A stretch of DNA of 39,888 nt from a virus: the IMG/VR virus record IMGVR_UViG_3300033144_003894, positions 1 to 39,888 of that record, one strand, 5' to 3'. Shown piece by piece: positions 29,872 to 36,618 of this stretch (position 1 is its first letter; each line of letters opens with the position of its first letter). Position numbers and translations under genes: made by a program. The notes under the pieces were generated by a model. That model was not told the DNA's origin, made no database searches, and was given only the letters and a program-made list of their open reading frames with translations.

Positions 29872-30430
29872 CGTATCCTCCCCATTCACGTTCGAAGGCA
29901 GCAAGGAAAAAGTCCTTGGCTGCCCGCTGGCTCAGGTTAGTAAAGGGTACAGACGTATCAGGCTTCTCATAGGACCAGCTCTCGGGATCAAGGGTAGGAT
30001 CTACCCCAAAGAGTCTGGATGCCTCAGTGGACAGCAACACATTATCAGCGTGCTTGATTCTCTTCCATTCTTCAGGAGCAAGAAACACCCTGAACTTCTC
30101 GTAGATGATACTCTGGATCAGAGCTTCTAGATTACTTAGCCATGCACTCATATAAGTCTTGATTAGCTCTTTCATGGGCCTAGAGATATCCCCAGTGTAT
30201 GCCTCGTGAGCATCGTGAAGTAGGCCCGCAAGTCGAAGCTCTGGAGGCAGCATCAGTGATACTAGGACAGAGTGCTGCGCGACTGAGTATGACCGTGGAA
30301 GATGCCCACCAAAGCGTTGTATGTTGCTCAGAGCGTGGGCAATGTCCTCGATGTCTACATCAGAGGTCTTCGGAAGGTTCAGGTGGAACTTCTTCCCTGT
30401 GTGTGTCCAGATCCACGGACCCTTTGGCAT
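29864..30430 (-). CDS. HD-domain phosphohydrolase, YfbR-like 5'-nucleotidase
   Basis: A 188-residue protein. SYSVAQHSVLVSLML, AGLLHDAHEAYTGDISRPMK and KHADNVLLSTEA supply the H...HD...D metal-binding set of HD-domain enzymes, and the order and spacing match YfbR-type 5'-deoxyribonucleotidases, which dephosphorylate dNMPs. In phages this adjusts nucleotide pools for replication, and the polymerase gene lies close downstream. The start is ATG 30430, within the 3' end of the methyltransferase gene (71-base overlap). Confidence 0.75.
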   Translation of the reverse strand: MPKGPWIWTHTGKKFHLNLPKTSDVDIEDIAHALSNIQRFGGHLPRSYSVAQHSVLVSLMLPPELRLAGLLHDAHEAYTGDISRPMKELIKTYMSAWLSNLEALIQSIIYEKFRVFLAPEEWKRIKHADNVLLSTEASRLFGVDPTLDPESWSYEKPDTSVPFTNLSQRAAKDFFLAAFEREWGGYDV

Positions 30431-31265
30431 GGATATGCTCCTGTAGTCTCATGTTCCCATAACGGCAGAACTCCTCATCGAGTTCAAACCCGAGGTATTC
30501 GCACTGTTGTTCGAGAGCACCGAGCCCTGTGGCTCCACTCCCAGCGAAGGGATCGAAGATTCTACCTCCACCGAGACAGATCATCGAGGTGAGGTGCTTG
30601 CAGAACTCGGTCGGCATCTGGACGGCGTGTACTCGATCCGCGCCAAGATCAACCTCAAAGGGGAAGTGATTCTGCAGGCCCTTCTTCATGAGGACAGGCT
30701 GTCCCTTGGCCATGAAGATGAACGCCTCGTAGGAGGAAATCAGACCCTTGTTCGGGTCACCTATGAGGCCTTGAGTCTTGTTCGGCTTGGTCCATATAGC
30801 GGGTACCTTACTCACCCAGTTGAAGCCAGCCTGCTCAGCCCAGAATGCGAGACCCATTGCCTTCTCTGAGTCACGTCTGGACATATTATAGAGCTCCTTA
30901 GACATGGCCTCTAGTTGAACGAGCTTCGCGGCCATCGCCTCCATTCGACTGTGAACCCTAGTCATGGGTGTGGAGTAGGTGATCTTCCTTATATCGAAGA
31001 AGGCCACCATCCACGAGTCAGGCTTGAGAACACGGTAGCAGTGAGGGAGGATCTCCATGATCAGCTCGACGATGTAGTCCTCCTCATCGTAGTATGGCTG
31101 CTCTCCTCCCTTATAGGTGAGGTCCACTCCGAATGGGAAGTTGGTGATGATCGCATCGAAGCTCTCGTCGTCGAGATCCTTGATCAGTTCTCGTGCATCT
31201 CCCTGGACGATACGAGCAGGGAAGGAAGGGCCTTCGCCAGCCGCTTTCCGCTCCATAGCCTTCAC
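30360..31265 (-). CDS. DNA N4/N6 methyltransferase (beta type)
   Basis: A 301-residue protein. The motif order is IV (TNFPFG, ~40-45) first, then a C-terminal SAM site FDPFAGSGATGLGALEQ (~250-266), as in beta-type amino-methyltransferases. Motif IV reads N-F-P-F instead of the usual N/D-P-P-Y/F; the first Pro is replaced. It would methylate adenine or cytosine amino groups of phage DNA, probably to avoid host restriction. No cognate endonuclease is encoded nearby. The start is GTG 31265, overlapping the ParB-like gene stop (GTGA). Confidence 0.75.
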   Translation of the reverse strand: MKAMERKAAGEGPSFPARIVQGDARELIKDLDDESFDAIITNFPFGVDLTYKGGEQPYYDEEDYIVELIMEILPHCYRVLKPDSWMVAFFDIRKITYSTPMTRVHSRMEAMAAKLVQLEAMSKELYNMSRRDSEKAMGLAFWAEQAGFNWVSKVPAIWTKPNKTQGLIGDPNKGLISSYEAFIFMAKGQPVLMKKGLQNHFPFEVDLGADRVHAVQMPTEFCKHLTSMICLGGGRIFDPFAGSGATGLGALEQQCEYLGFELDEEFCRYGNMRLQEHIHAKGSVDLDTHREEVPPEPSEDL

Positions 31266-31678
31266 CCGTGGGAGACGGTGCCAACGCTCTTACCTACAAC
31301 CTCAGCAGTCTTACGCATATTCCACTCAGGATCACGCTCCATGTGCATAGCGTGGATCTCAGCGACTGCGGCGGCCTCCTCGAACCATTCGAGATTCTTC
31401 CTCTCGATGTTCTCCTCAAGCTCAACTTCCTTCGCGAGGATGTCGTCGACCTTGGTATGGAGTTCGTAGCGGATCTCCTCCCAACCAAGGGAGAGCGCGG
31501 CTTGGATTCTGATGAACCCAGCCACGAGAACCAACTTCCCACCCTTCTTCCGAAGGCGAATGGGCTGGAGTTGGCCAAAGCGTTTGAACGAGTTAGCCCT
31601 CCTGGTTATGTCTTCCGCTGTCAGTTGCTTCCGCTGCCTCGGCTCGATCTCAATATCGAGGATTTTGATATTAGGCAT
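31262..31678 (-). CDS. ParB/Srx-like protein
   Basis: A 138-residue protein. Residues 1-100 match the ParB N-terminal fold: IEPRQRKQLTAEDITRRANS, then GQLQPIRLRKKGGKLVLVAGFIRIQAALSLGW and ELEENIERKNLEWFEEAA. The usual GERR/GHRR nucleotide-binding block is GFIR here, so NTPase activity may be altered. The predicted HTH begins (NMRKTAEVVGKSVGTVS) but the protein ends inside it. ParB-like proteins often sit next to phage methyltransferases, as here. A role in DNA-substrate choice or modification is inferred; classical partition is unlikely without ParA. Confidence 0.7.
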   Translation of the reverse strand: MPNIKILDIEIEPRQRKQLTAEDITRRANSFKRFGQLQPIRLRKKGGKLVLVAGFIRIQAALSLGWEEIRYELHTKVDDILAKEVELEENIERKNLEWFEEAAAVAEIHAMHMERDPEWNMRKTAEVVGKSVGTVSHG

Positions 31679-31693
31679 AAAGATCTTCTTCCT

Positions 31694-32236
31694 CTACAGG
31701 TCCATTGTGCATAGTACATTTCTCTGGTTTATGATATAGAACATATATAGAGGACCGCCCTCTTCCTTCCATGTATGGAACACGAAGGTTGGGACATAGG
31801 AGAGATAGACTCGAGGCGATGGCCTTTTTACTATCTGGAAATCAACTACCTCGTCTGTAGTGAACCTCACTCCAGTTCCAGTTATTCTATCCTCCACCGT
31901 GATCCAGTGGAATTGACCTCTGCGTCGATCAGTCTCTACGTTTTCTTTGATGACAGGCTCGATTTCAGGATCGACTAGTACTGAGCCATCGTATCGGAAG
32001 GTGATCTCAAGGAAGTCGGCGTAGGTCTCATCCCACTCGCTGCCATGGTCCTCGATCAGAACATACTGGTCTGGGGAGACGTCCTCATCTAAGGGGCCAA
32101 CAGCTAGAACCTGAGCTATGACCGGATAGCGAGGAAGCTCATAGAGAGAGGGAAGAATGGTTCCCTCCTCTGGGTCCCATAGTGGCTCAGCTAAGATCCA
32201 ACCTTTGAGTGGTTTTACTTCCTCTATGTCTATCAT
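31694..32236 (-). CDS. GroES-like (Cpn10-type) protein, tentative
   Basis: A 180-residue protein. Residues 7-95 follow the Cpn10 pattern: VKPLKGWILAEPL, then GTILPSLYE (in place of GGIVLP), PVIAQVLAVGPLDEDV and DQYVLIEDHG. This suggests a phage co-chaperonin core with an added C-terminal part (~100-180) of mixed strands. If right, it could replace host GroES in folding capsid proteins, as T4 gp31 does. Similarity is by pattern only and moderate. A 24-codon gene ends directly before its ATG (TAGATG). Confidence 0.45.
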   Translation of the reverse strand: MIDIEEVKPLKGWILAEPLWDPEEGTILPSLYELPRYPVIAQVLAVGPLDEDVSPDQYVLIEDHGSEWDETYADFLEITFRYDGSVLVDPEIEPVIKENVETDRRRGQFHWITVEDRITGTGVRFTTDEVVDFQIVKRPSPRVYLSYVPTFVFHTWKEEGGPLYMFYIINQRNVLCTMDL

Positions 32237-32311
32237 CTATACTCCGTCATCTTTCTCGTTCCATTCCTTTACTACGTGACCAAGGCTCTGTAGAAAGCGT
32301 TTTCTGTTCAT
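32237..32311 (-). CDS. Tiny 24-residue gene
   Basis: MNRKRFLQSLGHVVKEWNEK and four more residues. GGAGG sits at good spacing before ATG 32311, the start overlaps the upstream tiny gene (TGATG), and the stop touches the next ATG (TAGATG). The product is basic and helical. Perfect chaining makes it likely to be translated, even if only as a leader for coupling. Confidence 0.5.
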   Translation of the reverse strand: MNRKRFLQSLGHVVKEWNEKDDGV

Positions 32312-32427
32312 CAGTATTGCCTCCTGTCACGCCCTGTAACTACACACAGGAATAAGACGATTGCGCAACCCAGCCACCACCACCAGACCCCTTCGGGTAT
32401 CTGTTCGAAAGTTGTGATCGGCATCAT
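32311..32427 (-). CDS. Tiny membrane protein, 38 residues
   Basis: It begins MMPITTFEQIPEGV, then WWWW and a hydrophobic segment (LGCAIVLFLCVVTG), and ends in a charged RDRRQY: one membrane helix with a basic tail. AAGGAG lies upstream of the start (32427 or 32424), and the stop overlaps the next ATG. The function is unknown; small inner-membrane phage proteins often inhibit host processes or act in superinfection exclusion. Confidence 0.55.
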   Translation of the reverse strand: MMPITTFEQIPEGVWWWWLGCAIVLFLCVVTGRDRRQY

Positions 32428-32445
32428 TTTCTTCTCCTTTTTCAG

Positions 32446-32519
32446 AGCGCCCAGAGGGACTCGAACCCCCGACCTCTTGAGCCGTAATCAAGTGCTCTCT
32501 CCAACTGAGCTATAGGCGC
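32446..32519 (-). tRNA. tRNA-Arg(ACG)
   Basis: A full cloverleaf on the minus strand: acceptor GCGCCTA with TGGGCGC, D stem GCTC/GAGC, anticodon stem CTTGA/TCAAG with loop TTACGGC (anticodon ACG), variable loop AGGTC, and T arm GGGGG-TTCGAGT-CCCTC. The discriminator is T, and CCA is not encoded. It would read CGU (and CGC/CGA if the A is deaminated), while much of the phage uses AGG/AGA. Confidence 0.85.
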
Positions 32520-32532
32520 TGATGACCCCCTC

Positions 32533-32625
32533 AGCTATCCGACGTTACCCTTTAGTCGGAAGAACCGCCCCCGGTTCTTGTCACTGAGGAGGTACCTTTC
32601 GGCGTCTCAGGTTACCCCGATAGCC
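32533..32625 (-). ncRNA. Four-helix cloverleaf-like structured RNA, unknown family
   Basis: On the minus strand, GGCUAUC (from 32625) pairs with GAUAGCU (to 32533) as closing helix P1. Inside are P2 (CTGAG/CTCAG, tipped by GCC-GAAA-GGU, a GNRA tetraloop), P3 (perfect AAGAACCG/CGGTTCTT around GGGG, 32560-32579) and P4 (CGAC/GTCG around 10 bases). The outer P1 pair is G-U on the minus strand and A-C on the plus strand, favouring minus transcription. It lacks T-loop and anticodon signatures, so it is not a normal tRNA. It could be a processed small RNA or regulatory leader. I recognise no named riboswitch or ribozyme. Confidence 0.45.
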
Positions 32626-32630
32626 TTAAT

Positions 32631-32647
32631 CCCCCCGACACGGGGAG
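32631..32647 (-). other. Short GC-rich hairpin after the ssDNA-binding gene
   Basis: CTCCCCG-TGT-CGGGGGG on the minus strand folds into a 7-bp stem with one G-U pair; on the plus strand that pair is C-A. It starts 7 bases after the stop of the DUF669-like gene and is not followed by a T run, so it is at best a weak terminator or a processing/protective stem before the structured RNA. Confidence 0.4.
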
Positions 32648-32653
32648 AGTAGG

Positions 32654-33049
32654 TTATGCGTCAGCGGCCAGCAACTTCTTGATGCTGGACCGCATCTCGC
32701 CAGAGTCCTTCGGGTACTCCTCCGTCTTGGTGACGATGGCGACAGCTGCGCCGATCAGATCTTCCGGATCGACCTCAAGCTCCTCCATGTCATCCACGTC
32801 GTAGTCCGAGCCCGTGACCTTGTTGACGAAGTCCACGAAGATGCCTGCACCCTGTCCCTCGATGGGCATATTGTGGTAGAACTTCCGCCCCTCGAAATCT
32901 CCGTCGGAGATCACGATGATAGCGGTAGCGTACTTGGCCTTGTCTCCCTGATGAGGCCCGTTGAGCTCTGCCACCTCAGCCGGATAGGTGTCATCCGGTA
33001 TCGGCTTGAGACTCTGGGCATCAGAGAGGTCGAGACTGAAAATCGGCAT
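32654..33049 (-). CDS. DUF669-like ssDNA-binding/recombination accessory protein
   Basis: A 131-residue acidic protein. FSLDLSDAQSLKPIPDDTYPAEV, then VISDGDFEGRKFYHNMPIEG, and an acidic middle match the DUF669 family, found beside Sak4/Erf-type recombination genes and thought to bind ssDNA with an OB-like fold. The neighbours upstream (Sak4-like ATPase, RecB-like nuclease) agree. GGAGAAG precedes the ATG. Palindrome site 4 lies about 30 bases upstream of the start. Confidence 0.7.
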   Translation of the reverse strand: MPIFSLDLSDAQSLKPIPDDTYPAEVAELNGPHQGDKAKYATAIIVISDGDFEGRKFYHNMPIEGQGAGIFVDFVNKVTGSDYDVDDMEELEVDPEDLIGAAVAIVTKTEEYPKDSGEMRSSIKKLLAADA

Positions 33050-33078
33050 TGCCCTTCTCCTCTGTGATTTGAATAGAT

Positions 33079-33093
33079 GTTCAACGATTGAAC
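33079..33093. promoter_or_regulatory. Palindrome site 4 (GTTCAA-CGA-TTGAAC)
   Basis: A perfect inverted repeat in the 75-base gap between the 96-residue gene and the DUF669-like gene, 30 bases upstream of the latter's ATG. On the minus strand it carries the CCCAGGTG flank on its 5' side, like the AGGTG flank of sites 2 and 3. Confidence 0.75.
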
Positions 33094-33124
33094 ACCTGGG
33101 TCACTCGGCCAACGAGATCCTTCG

Positions 33125-33415
33125 CTAAAATAGTTGGTGGGGAAGCATCTCCTCGAGTAAAGTGTGGAGAGCAGGATCCTTCTTTGCGGCTACGAGAAGG
33201 CCATCCACGCCGTCTGCAATCTTGCGCAGACGCTCTGCTCTCTCAAGGAGTAGCTGGAACGGAGAGAGCTCCGGCGAGTCCTCGCTGAGAGGAGCGTTCA
33301 TCAACTTGATGGCGAAGTTGACCTCATCCCGCGCGATGTCCCTTACCGCATGCTCGTCTAGGCGGAGTTTGGCCATCTCCTCCTGGACGATCTCTCTGAT
33401 CTCTTGCTCCATCAT
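33125..33415 (-). CDS. Small helical protein between ATPase and ssDNA-binding genes
   Basis: A 96-residue Glu/Leu-rich protein starting MMEQEIREIVQEEMAKL; two adjacent ATGs (33415, 33412) overlap the ATPase stop. It is predicted to be nearly all helix with coiled-coil character at both ends, and has no recognised motif. Its place inside the recombination block suggests a partner of the ATPase or ssDNA-binding protein. Confidence 0.6.
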   Translation of the reverse strand: MMEQEIREIVQEEMAKLRLDEHAVRDIARDEVNFAIKLMNAPLSEDSPELSPFQLLLERAERLRKIADGVDGLLVAAKKDPALHTLLEEMLPHQLF

Positions 33416-34371
33416 ACGTCTGCTCCTTCTTCCTCCATCTCTTCTTCCATGACTGCAGCGACTTCTGCAGATCCATGAGCGGCAGTCCAGAGGAGGTCTT
33501 CTGGGATGCCGTAGAACTTGGATACCTTCTTCTTCATAGCATAGAAATCGAACTTCTTCTCGAGAGCATCAAAGCATCCGAGGCGAGAGCCCAAATTCCT
33601 AAGCGTATCAGGAGTGGTCTGAAGTTCATACTTCGGTTGTTGCCTAGTACCTGTCGTCCTCAGATACCAACACTCATCGAAGGAGCCAGCGAACTTCTGA
33701 CGAAGTTGGCCGATCACGAGCGGGTCGATGGAGATGAGAGTGCTGTTGCCTTCATCATCTTCTGAGTATGTATGATACTCATGGGCAAGAACGATAACAT
33801 TCTTCCCAAGCGATCTGCAGGTTGTGACGAAGTCCATGAAGAGTTGTGAGGCTGCTCCCCAGTCCTGCCGACGCATCGGGCGGACAGATCCTCTGCCTTT
33901 GAACCTTTTCCAACTCTTTGACAAGTTCAGCTTATCCATCTCCTTCAACCCCTTGATGATGGAGGCATCAGTGAGAGTGGTAGCTGAGTCGATGATGAGA
34001 GTGTCCCAGAATTGGGGATAGACCTTATCCCACTCCTCAGGAGGAATATCTTCTTCCTCAACCCACTCCTCAACCTGCTTCGCGGCTCGGTCGAGGATAG
34101 GAGTTCCGGTCTTCTCGTTGATCGGAGGAAGGATCGTCTCGTATGCGATCTCCTCCATAGTCTTCTTCAGAATTCCAGCCTTGATAGCCCACTCCACAGC
34201 CTGCATACCATCATCGAAATCGAGGGTACGAGTATTAGGCATGAAGTGTGCTAAGACTGTCTTGCCCTTCTTCGGCGGACTGTAGATCAAGGCGTGCAGA
34301 CGCTTGATCCATCCAGGAATTCGGTTCTCTGGGCTTGCACTTAGTCCACTCTGAGCGAGAGTAGTAGTCAT
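33412..34371 (-). CDS. Sak4-like RecA-type ATPase
   Basis: A 319-residue protein. Walker A is SPPKKGKT (31-38), lacking the usual first Gly, and Walker B is WDTLIIDS (122-129). FVTTCRSLGKNVIVLAHEYH and LRQKFAGSFDECWYL follow in the order of phage Sak4 proteins, the small RecA-related recombinases that anneal or exchange strands. The acidic C-terminus (EEEMEEEGADV) resembles ssDNA-binding-type tails. It lies between a RecB-like nuclease and a DUF669-like protein, a standard phage recombination set. Confidence 0.75.
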   Translation of the reverse strand: MTTTLAQSGLSASPENRIPGWIKRLHALIYSPPKKGKTVLAHFMPNTRTLDFDDGMQAVEWAIKAGILKKTMEEIAYETILPPINEKTGTPILDRAAKQVEEWVEEEDIPPEEWDKVYPQFWDTLIIDSATTLTDASIIKGLKEMDKLNLSKSWKRFKGRGSVRPMRRQDWGAASQLFMDFVTTCRSLGKNVIVLAHEYHTYSEDDEGNSTLISIDPLVIGQLRQKFAGSFDECWYLRTTGTRQQPKYELQTTPDTLRNLGSRLGCFDALEKKFDFYAMKKKVSKFYGIPEDLLWTAAHGSAEVAAVMEEEMEEEGADV

Positions 34372-34580
34372 GACTTCCTTCCTAGATATCCAGTTATCCC
34401 ACTGAACAGCCAGAACTGACCGGGAGTGAGTACGAACCCTTGAACTTCCGGTCTGTACCCAGAACAGCTCACTTGATGAGCTATTTCGAGTAGCTGTGTG
34501 ATGGCGACCTTGTAGCCCACAGTACTCTGAAGATCTACCCTTGGTACCACTTCTCCAATTCTCTGATCTGGGTCTGGCAT
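34368..34580 (-). CDS. Small hypothetical protein
   Basis: A 70-residue protein. GGGAGAG precedes ATG 34580; that sequence is also the end of the nuclease gene, which stops 2 bases upstream. The stop overlaps the ATPase start (ATGA). No motif is recognised; a hydrophobic C-terminal part (GQFWLFSGITGYLG) is notable. Confidence 0.6.
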   Translation of the reverse strand: MPDPDQRIGEVVPRVDLQSTVGYKVAITQLLEIAHQVSCSGYRPEVQGFVLTPGQFWLFSGITGYLGRKS

Positions 34581-34581
34581 T

Positions 34582-35496
34582 TTACTCTCCCATCATTGAG
34601 GGGTCCCATCTGTCCTCCATGTAGTCATTCTGGAGAAGTCTGAGACGGGTGTCTCGAGTTGGCACTACTGAGTGAACGTCAAGGAACAGGCAGGGCCCGT
34701 ACCTCGTGCACTCATTGCGATTCTGTCCCCACGCAGCTGGATCATGGAGATGATTCTCCAGCATAAAGGTGAGCTGGTCTCTCCAATACTTCACATTCTT
34801 TCGCCACTCCTTCATATGTGCAGGCTGGTATCGAAAGGTACGGCGGAAGAAGTCGAAGGAGGCTGAGAGAGTATACATAACATCTACTGTGATCTCACAC
34901 ACAGAGTCTGTCATGATATGGTCTGCTCCCCAGACATAACCGGGGAACTGGAACCCAAGTTCGTGCTGAGTGAAGTAGGATCCACCCATTACTGAGGCTG
35001 TCTTGTAGTCGAAGACTCGTACAGCCTTTGAGTGCTTATTCCGTCTGATGTTGTCCATTCTACCAGACCACTCGAAGTCCTCTTCCTCATCGTAGAGTTG
35101 GAAGAACTGCTCCGAACGTAAGATCTCCCACTCATCGTCTTGCGTTCTCCACTTCTCGACATAAGCGAAGAACTGCTTGATCATTCGCTCCTTCGAGCGG
35201 TTATGCTTATCGACTGCAGGAGTGAGATACTCGGGATAGTGTGCTTCGATGGCTTGGAGACCCGCGATAGGATCTCTTCCAGCCTTGTGGTATAGCTCAA
35301 GAACCTTGTGCCAGCAGGTACCCCAATCGAACTTGCCATGATACTGTACGTCGAATGTCTTCTTACGCTGGCCAAGGACATGGCGCAGGTAGTACATCGA
35401 AGGGCAGTCGATGAAGTCCTTGAGCATGGAGGAGTCGATGACCCCTGGGGCTCTAGCTGTAAGGTTATACTGAGCTAGTAGTTCCTCGCTCATCAT
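34582..35496 (-). CDS. RecB-like PD-(D/E)XK nuclease
   Basis: A 304-residue protein. DWGTCWHKVLELYHK (motif I His), WSGRMDNI (GRxD), VFDYKTAS (the D-x-K core) and QFPGYVWG (QxxxY) are the ordered motifs of RecB/Cas4-type exonucleases. It has FIDCP near the N-terminus and CTRYGPC near the C-terminus, which might form an iron-sulfur site, although the spacing is not the full Cas4 pattern. It would process DNA ends for the Sak4-like recombinase. AGAGAGG precedes the ATG pair at 35496/35493. Confidence 0.8.
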   Translation of the reverse strand: MMSEELLAQYNLTARAPGVIDSSMLKDFIDCPSMYYLRHVLGQRKKTFDVQYHGKFDWGTCWHKVLELYHKAGRDPIAGLQAIEAHYPEYLTPAVDKHNRSKERMIKQFFAYVEKWRTQDDEWEILRSEQFFQLYDEEEDFEWSGRMDNIRRNKHSKAVRVFDYKTASVMGGSYFTQHELGFQFPGYVWGADHIMTDSVCEITVDVMYTLSASFDFFRRTFRYQPAHMKEWRKNVKYWRDQLTFMLENHLHDPAAWGQNRNECTRYGPCLFLDVHSVVPTRDTRLRLLQNDYMEDRWDPSMMGE

Positions 35497-35507
35497 ACCT
35501 CTCTGAT

Positions 35508-35726
35508 CTAAGTCTGGGTTTGAGCCTTTGCGATTTTTACTGCAGTGTCTGCTGTCGCCTTTCTTGCGTAGTCTGAGGGCGTAGGCATCCTCCCCTCCGC
35601 AATCATGATATTGAGACTCTTGAAGCAGCCCTCGACAAACCTCTGCTTGAACCCTCGACCGAACTGGTCGTTGACCCAGTCATTGAGGTCAGCGTCTATA
35701 CGGGCTTGGACTAGTACCCTTCTCAT
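35508..35726 (-). CDS. Ribbon-helix-helix-like protein
   Basis: A 72-residue protein. RRVLVQARIDADLNDWV followed by a helix (KQRFVEGCFKSLNIMIAEG) has the strand-helix-helix order of small DNA-binding RHH proteins, with a Lys/Ala-rich C-terminal tail. The start overlaps the previous stop (ATGA). It lies directly downstream of the promoter-proximal gene and may regulate this operon. Confidence 0.6.
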   Translation of the reverse strand: MRRVLVQARIDADLNDWVNDQFGRGFKQRFVEGCFKSLNIMIAEGRMPTPSDYARKATADTAVKIAKAQTQT

Positions 35727-36127
35727 GGGGTTTCTTCTGGTGTCGCAGATATGAAGGCTGACTTATTGGCCTGTCGCTCAAGGACTCTGCGGAAGTTTTC
35801 CAGCTCGATGGTAGTAACTTCATACTCCCTGCTAATCGCGTTCCACTGGATAAGTCTCATCTCCCCCCACTGAAGGAGCCAGAGAATACCAGCCAGCATA
35901 TTGACTGTGGGAGTACCACTGACGAGAACGTAGTGGTCCCTCTGAGTATACTCAACAATCCCCTTGGCGAGGTCCCAGGTGAGACGATCGGGCCGAAGGG
36001 GGTTGATGCTGTCCTGAGTGAGTGGACGTAGCTCTGCGTTCTCGAAGCCTCTCTTATTTCTGATCTTGTCGTAGGGATGACCTGCCTCATTGACAATCCA
36101 GACTATAGGATTATTCTGGGCGGACAT
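35723..36127 (-). CDS. Hypothetical protein, first gene of the recombination operon
   Basis: A 134-residue protein. VWIVNEAGHPYDKIRNKRGF, then NPLRPDRLTWDLAKGIVEY, and DHYVLVSGTPTVNMLAGILWLLQWGEMRLIQWNA form an alpha/beta pattern that I have seen as conserved unknown proteins in phage recombination modules. There are no catalytic residues that I can assign. The ATG lies 30 bases downstream of a strong promoter -10 element. Confidence 0.65.
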   Translation of the reverse strand: MSAQNNPIVWIVNEAGHPYDKIRNKRGFENAELRPLTQDSINPLRPDRLTWDLAKGIVEYTQRDHYVLVSGTPTVNMLAGILWLLQWGEMRLIQWNAISREYEVTTIELENFRRVLERQANKSAFISATPEETP

Positions 36128-36156
36128 AGTTGCTCCCGATTCGTGGTCTGAGGGTC

Positions 36157-36185
36157 AATATAATCAATTTCATACAATCATGCAA
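36157..36185 (-). promoter_or_regulatory. sigma70-type promoter for the recombination/replication operon
   Basis: On the minus strand, TTGCAT (36185-36180), 17 bases, and TATATT (36162-36157) form a near-consensus promoter in an AT-rich gap between the 140-residue gene and the 134-residue gene. It is the clearest host-type promoter visible in the window and would start transcription about 20 bases before the ATG at 36127. Confidence 0.8.
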
Positions 36186-36195
36186 GGGTCTTGAA

Positions 36196-36618
36196 TTAAT
36201 CGCGCTTGACAGGCTTCGACTTCTTACTGAACACCTTTCTAGGGCTCATCCCAGGGGTATCCTCCTTGAGCCACTCTTCACACTCATCGCGCATAGCCTT
36301 CATCAGCTGGCGAGCTTCCTTCCATGAGAAAGCGATGAGAGGTTTCTTCAACTCGACTTGATGTCCGTAGATGATCTCTCGATAGTAGTGATGTATCTCA
36401 GCGTGGTGCTGATCGCAGATGTGAACCACATCCCCTGATCTGAACTCGAGGTAACGGTCAACGAGAACCGTGTATGTCTTACCCCTCTTAACTCCAGCCC
36501 AGACATTGACGAATAGCTTCTCATGCCCCTTGTGATGGCGATGAGTGCGCTTAAGGCGTCTGCGGCACTTGAACTTCTGACATCCTATATCCTTAGTACT
36601 AATTTTGATCTTATCCAT
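36196..36618 (-). CDS. HNH/zinc-finger-like protein
   Basis: A 140-residue protein from ATG 36618 (TGATG overlap); the longer GTG form is less likely. CQKFKCRRRLKRTHRHHKGHEKL, then VVHICDQHHAEIHHYY form a Cys/His-rich pair of blocks like zinc-binding HNH-type nucleases, separated by an inserted strand-rich part. The usual catalytic Asn is not obvious, so it may be a DNA/RNA-binding relative. It is Lys-rich at the C-terminus (KKSKPVKRD) and is the last gene before the promoter. Confidence 0.55.
   Translation of the reverse strand: MDKIKISTKDIGCQKFKCRRRLKRTHRHHKGHEKLFVNVWAGVKRGKTYTVLVDRYLEFRSGDVVHICDQHHAEIHHYYREIIYGHQVELKKPLIAFSWKEARQLMKAMRDECEEWLKEDTPGMSPRKVFSKKSKPVKRD

Noticed and set aside
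31262-31678. Phage-plasmid partition system from the ParB-like gene
   Set aside because: No ParA and no complete HTH; pairing with a methyltransferase fits another role.
32533-32625. Second tRNA in the structured region
   Set aside because: It lacks a T loop (GTTCGA), a proper acceptor stem and an anticodon arm of correct size.
32540-32625. Hammerhead ribozyme (CTGAGA...GAAA looked similar)
   Set aside because: The required CUGANGA core is not present in that spacing.
36196-36618. Homing endonuclease
   Set aside because: It is not inserted in another gene and the full HNH catalytic set is not visible.
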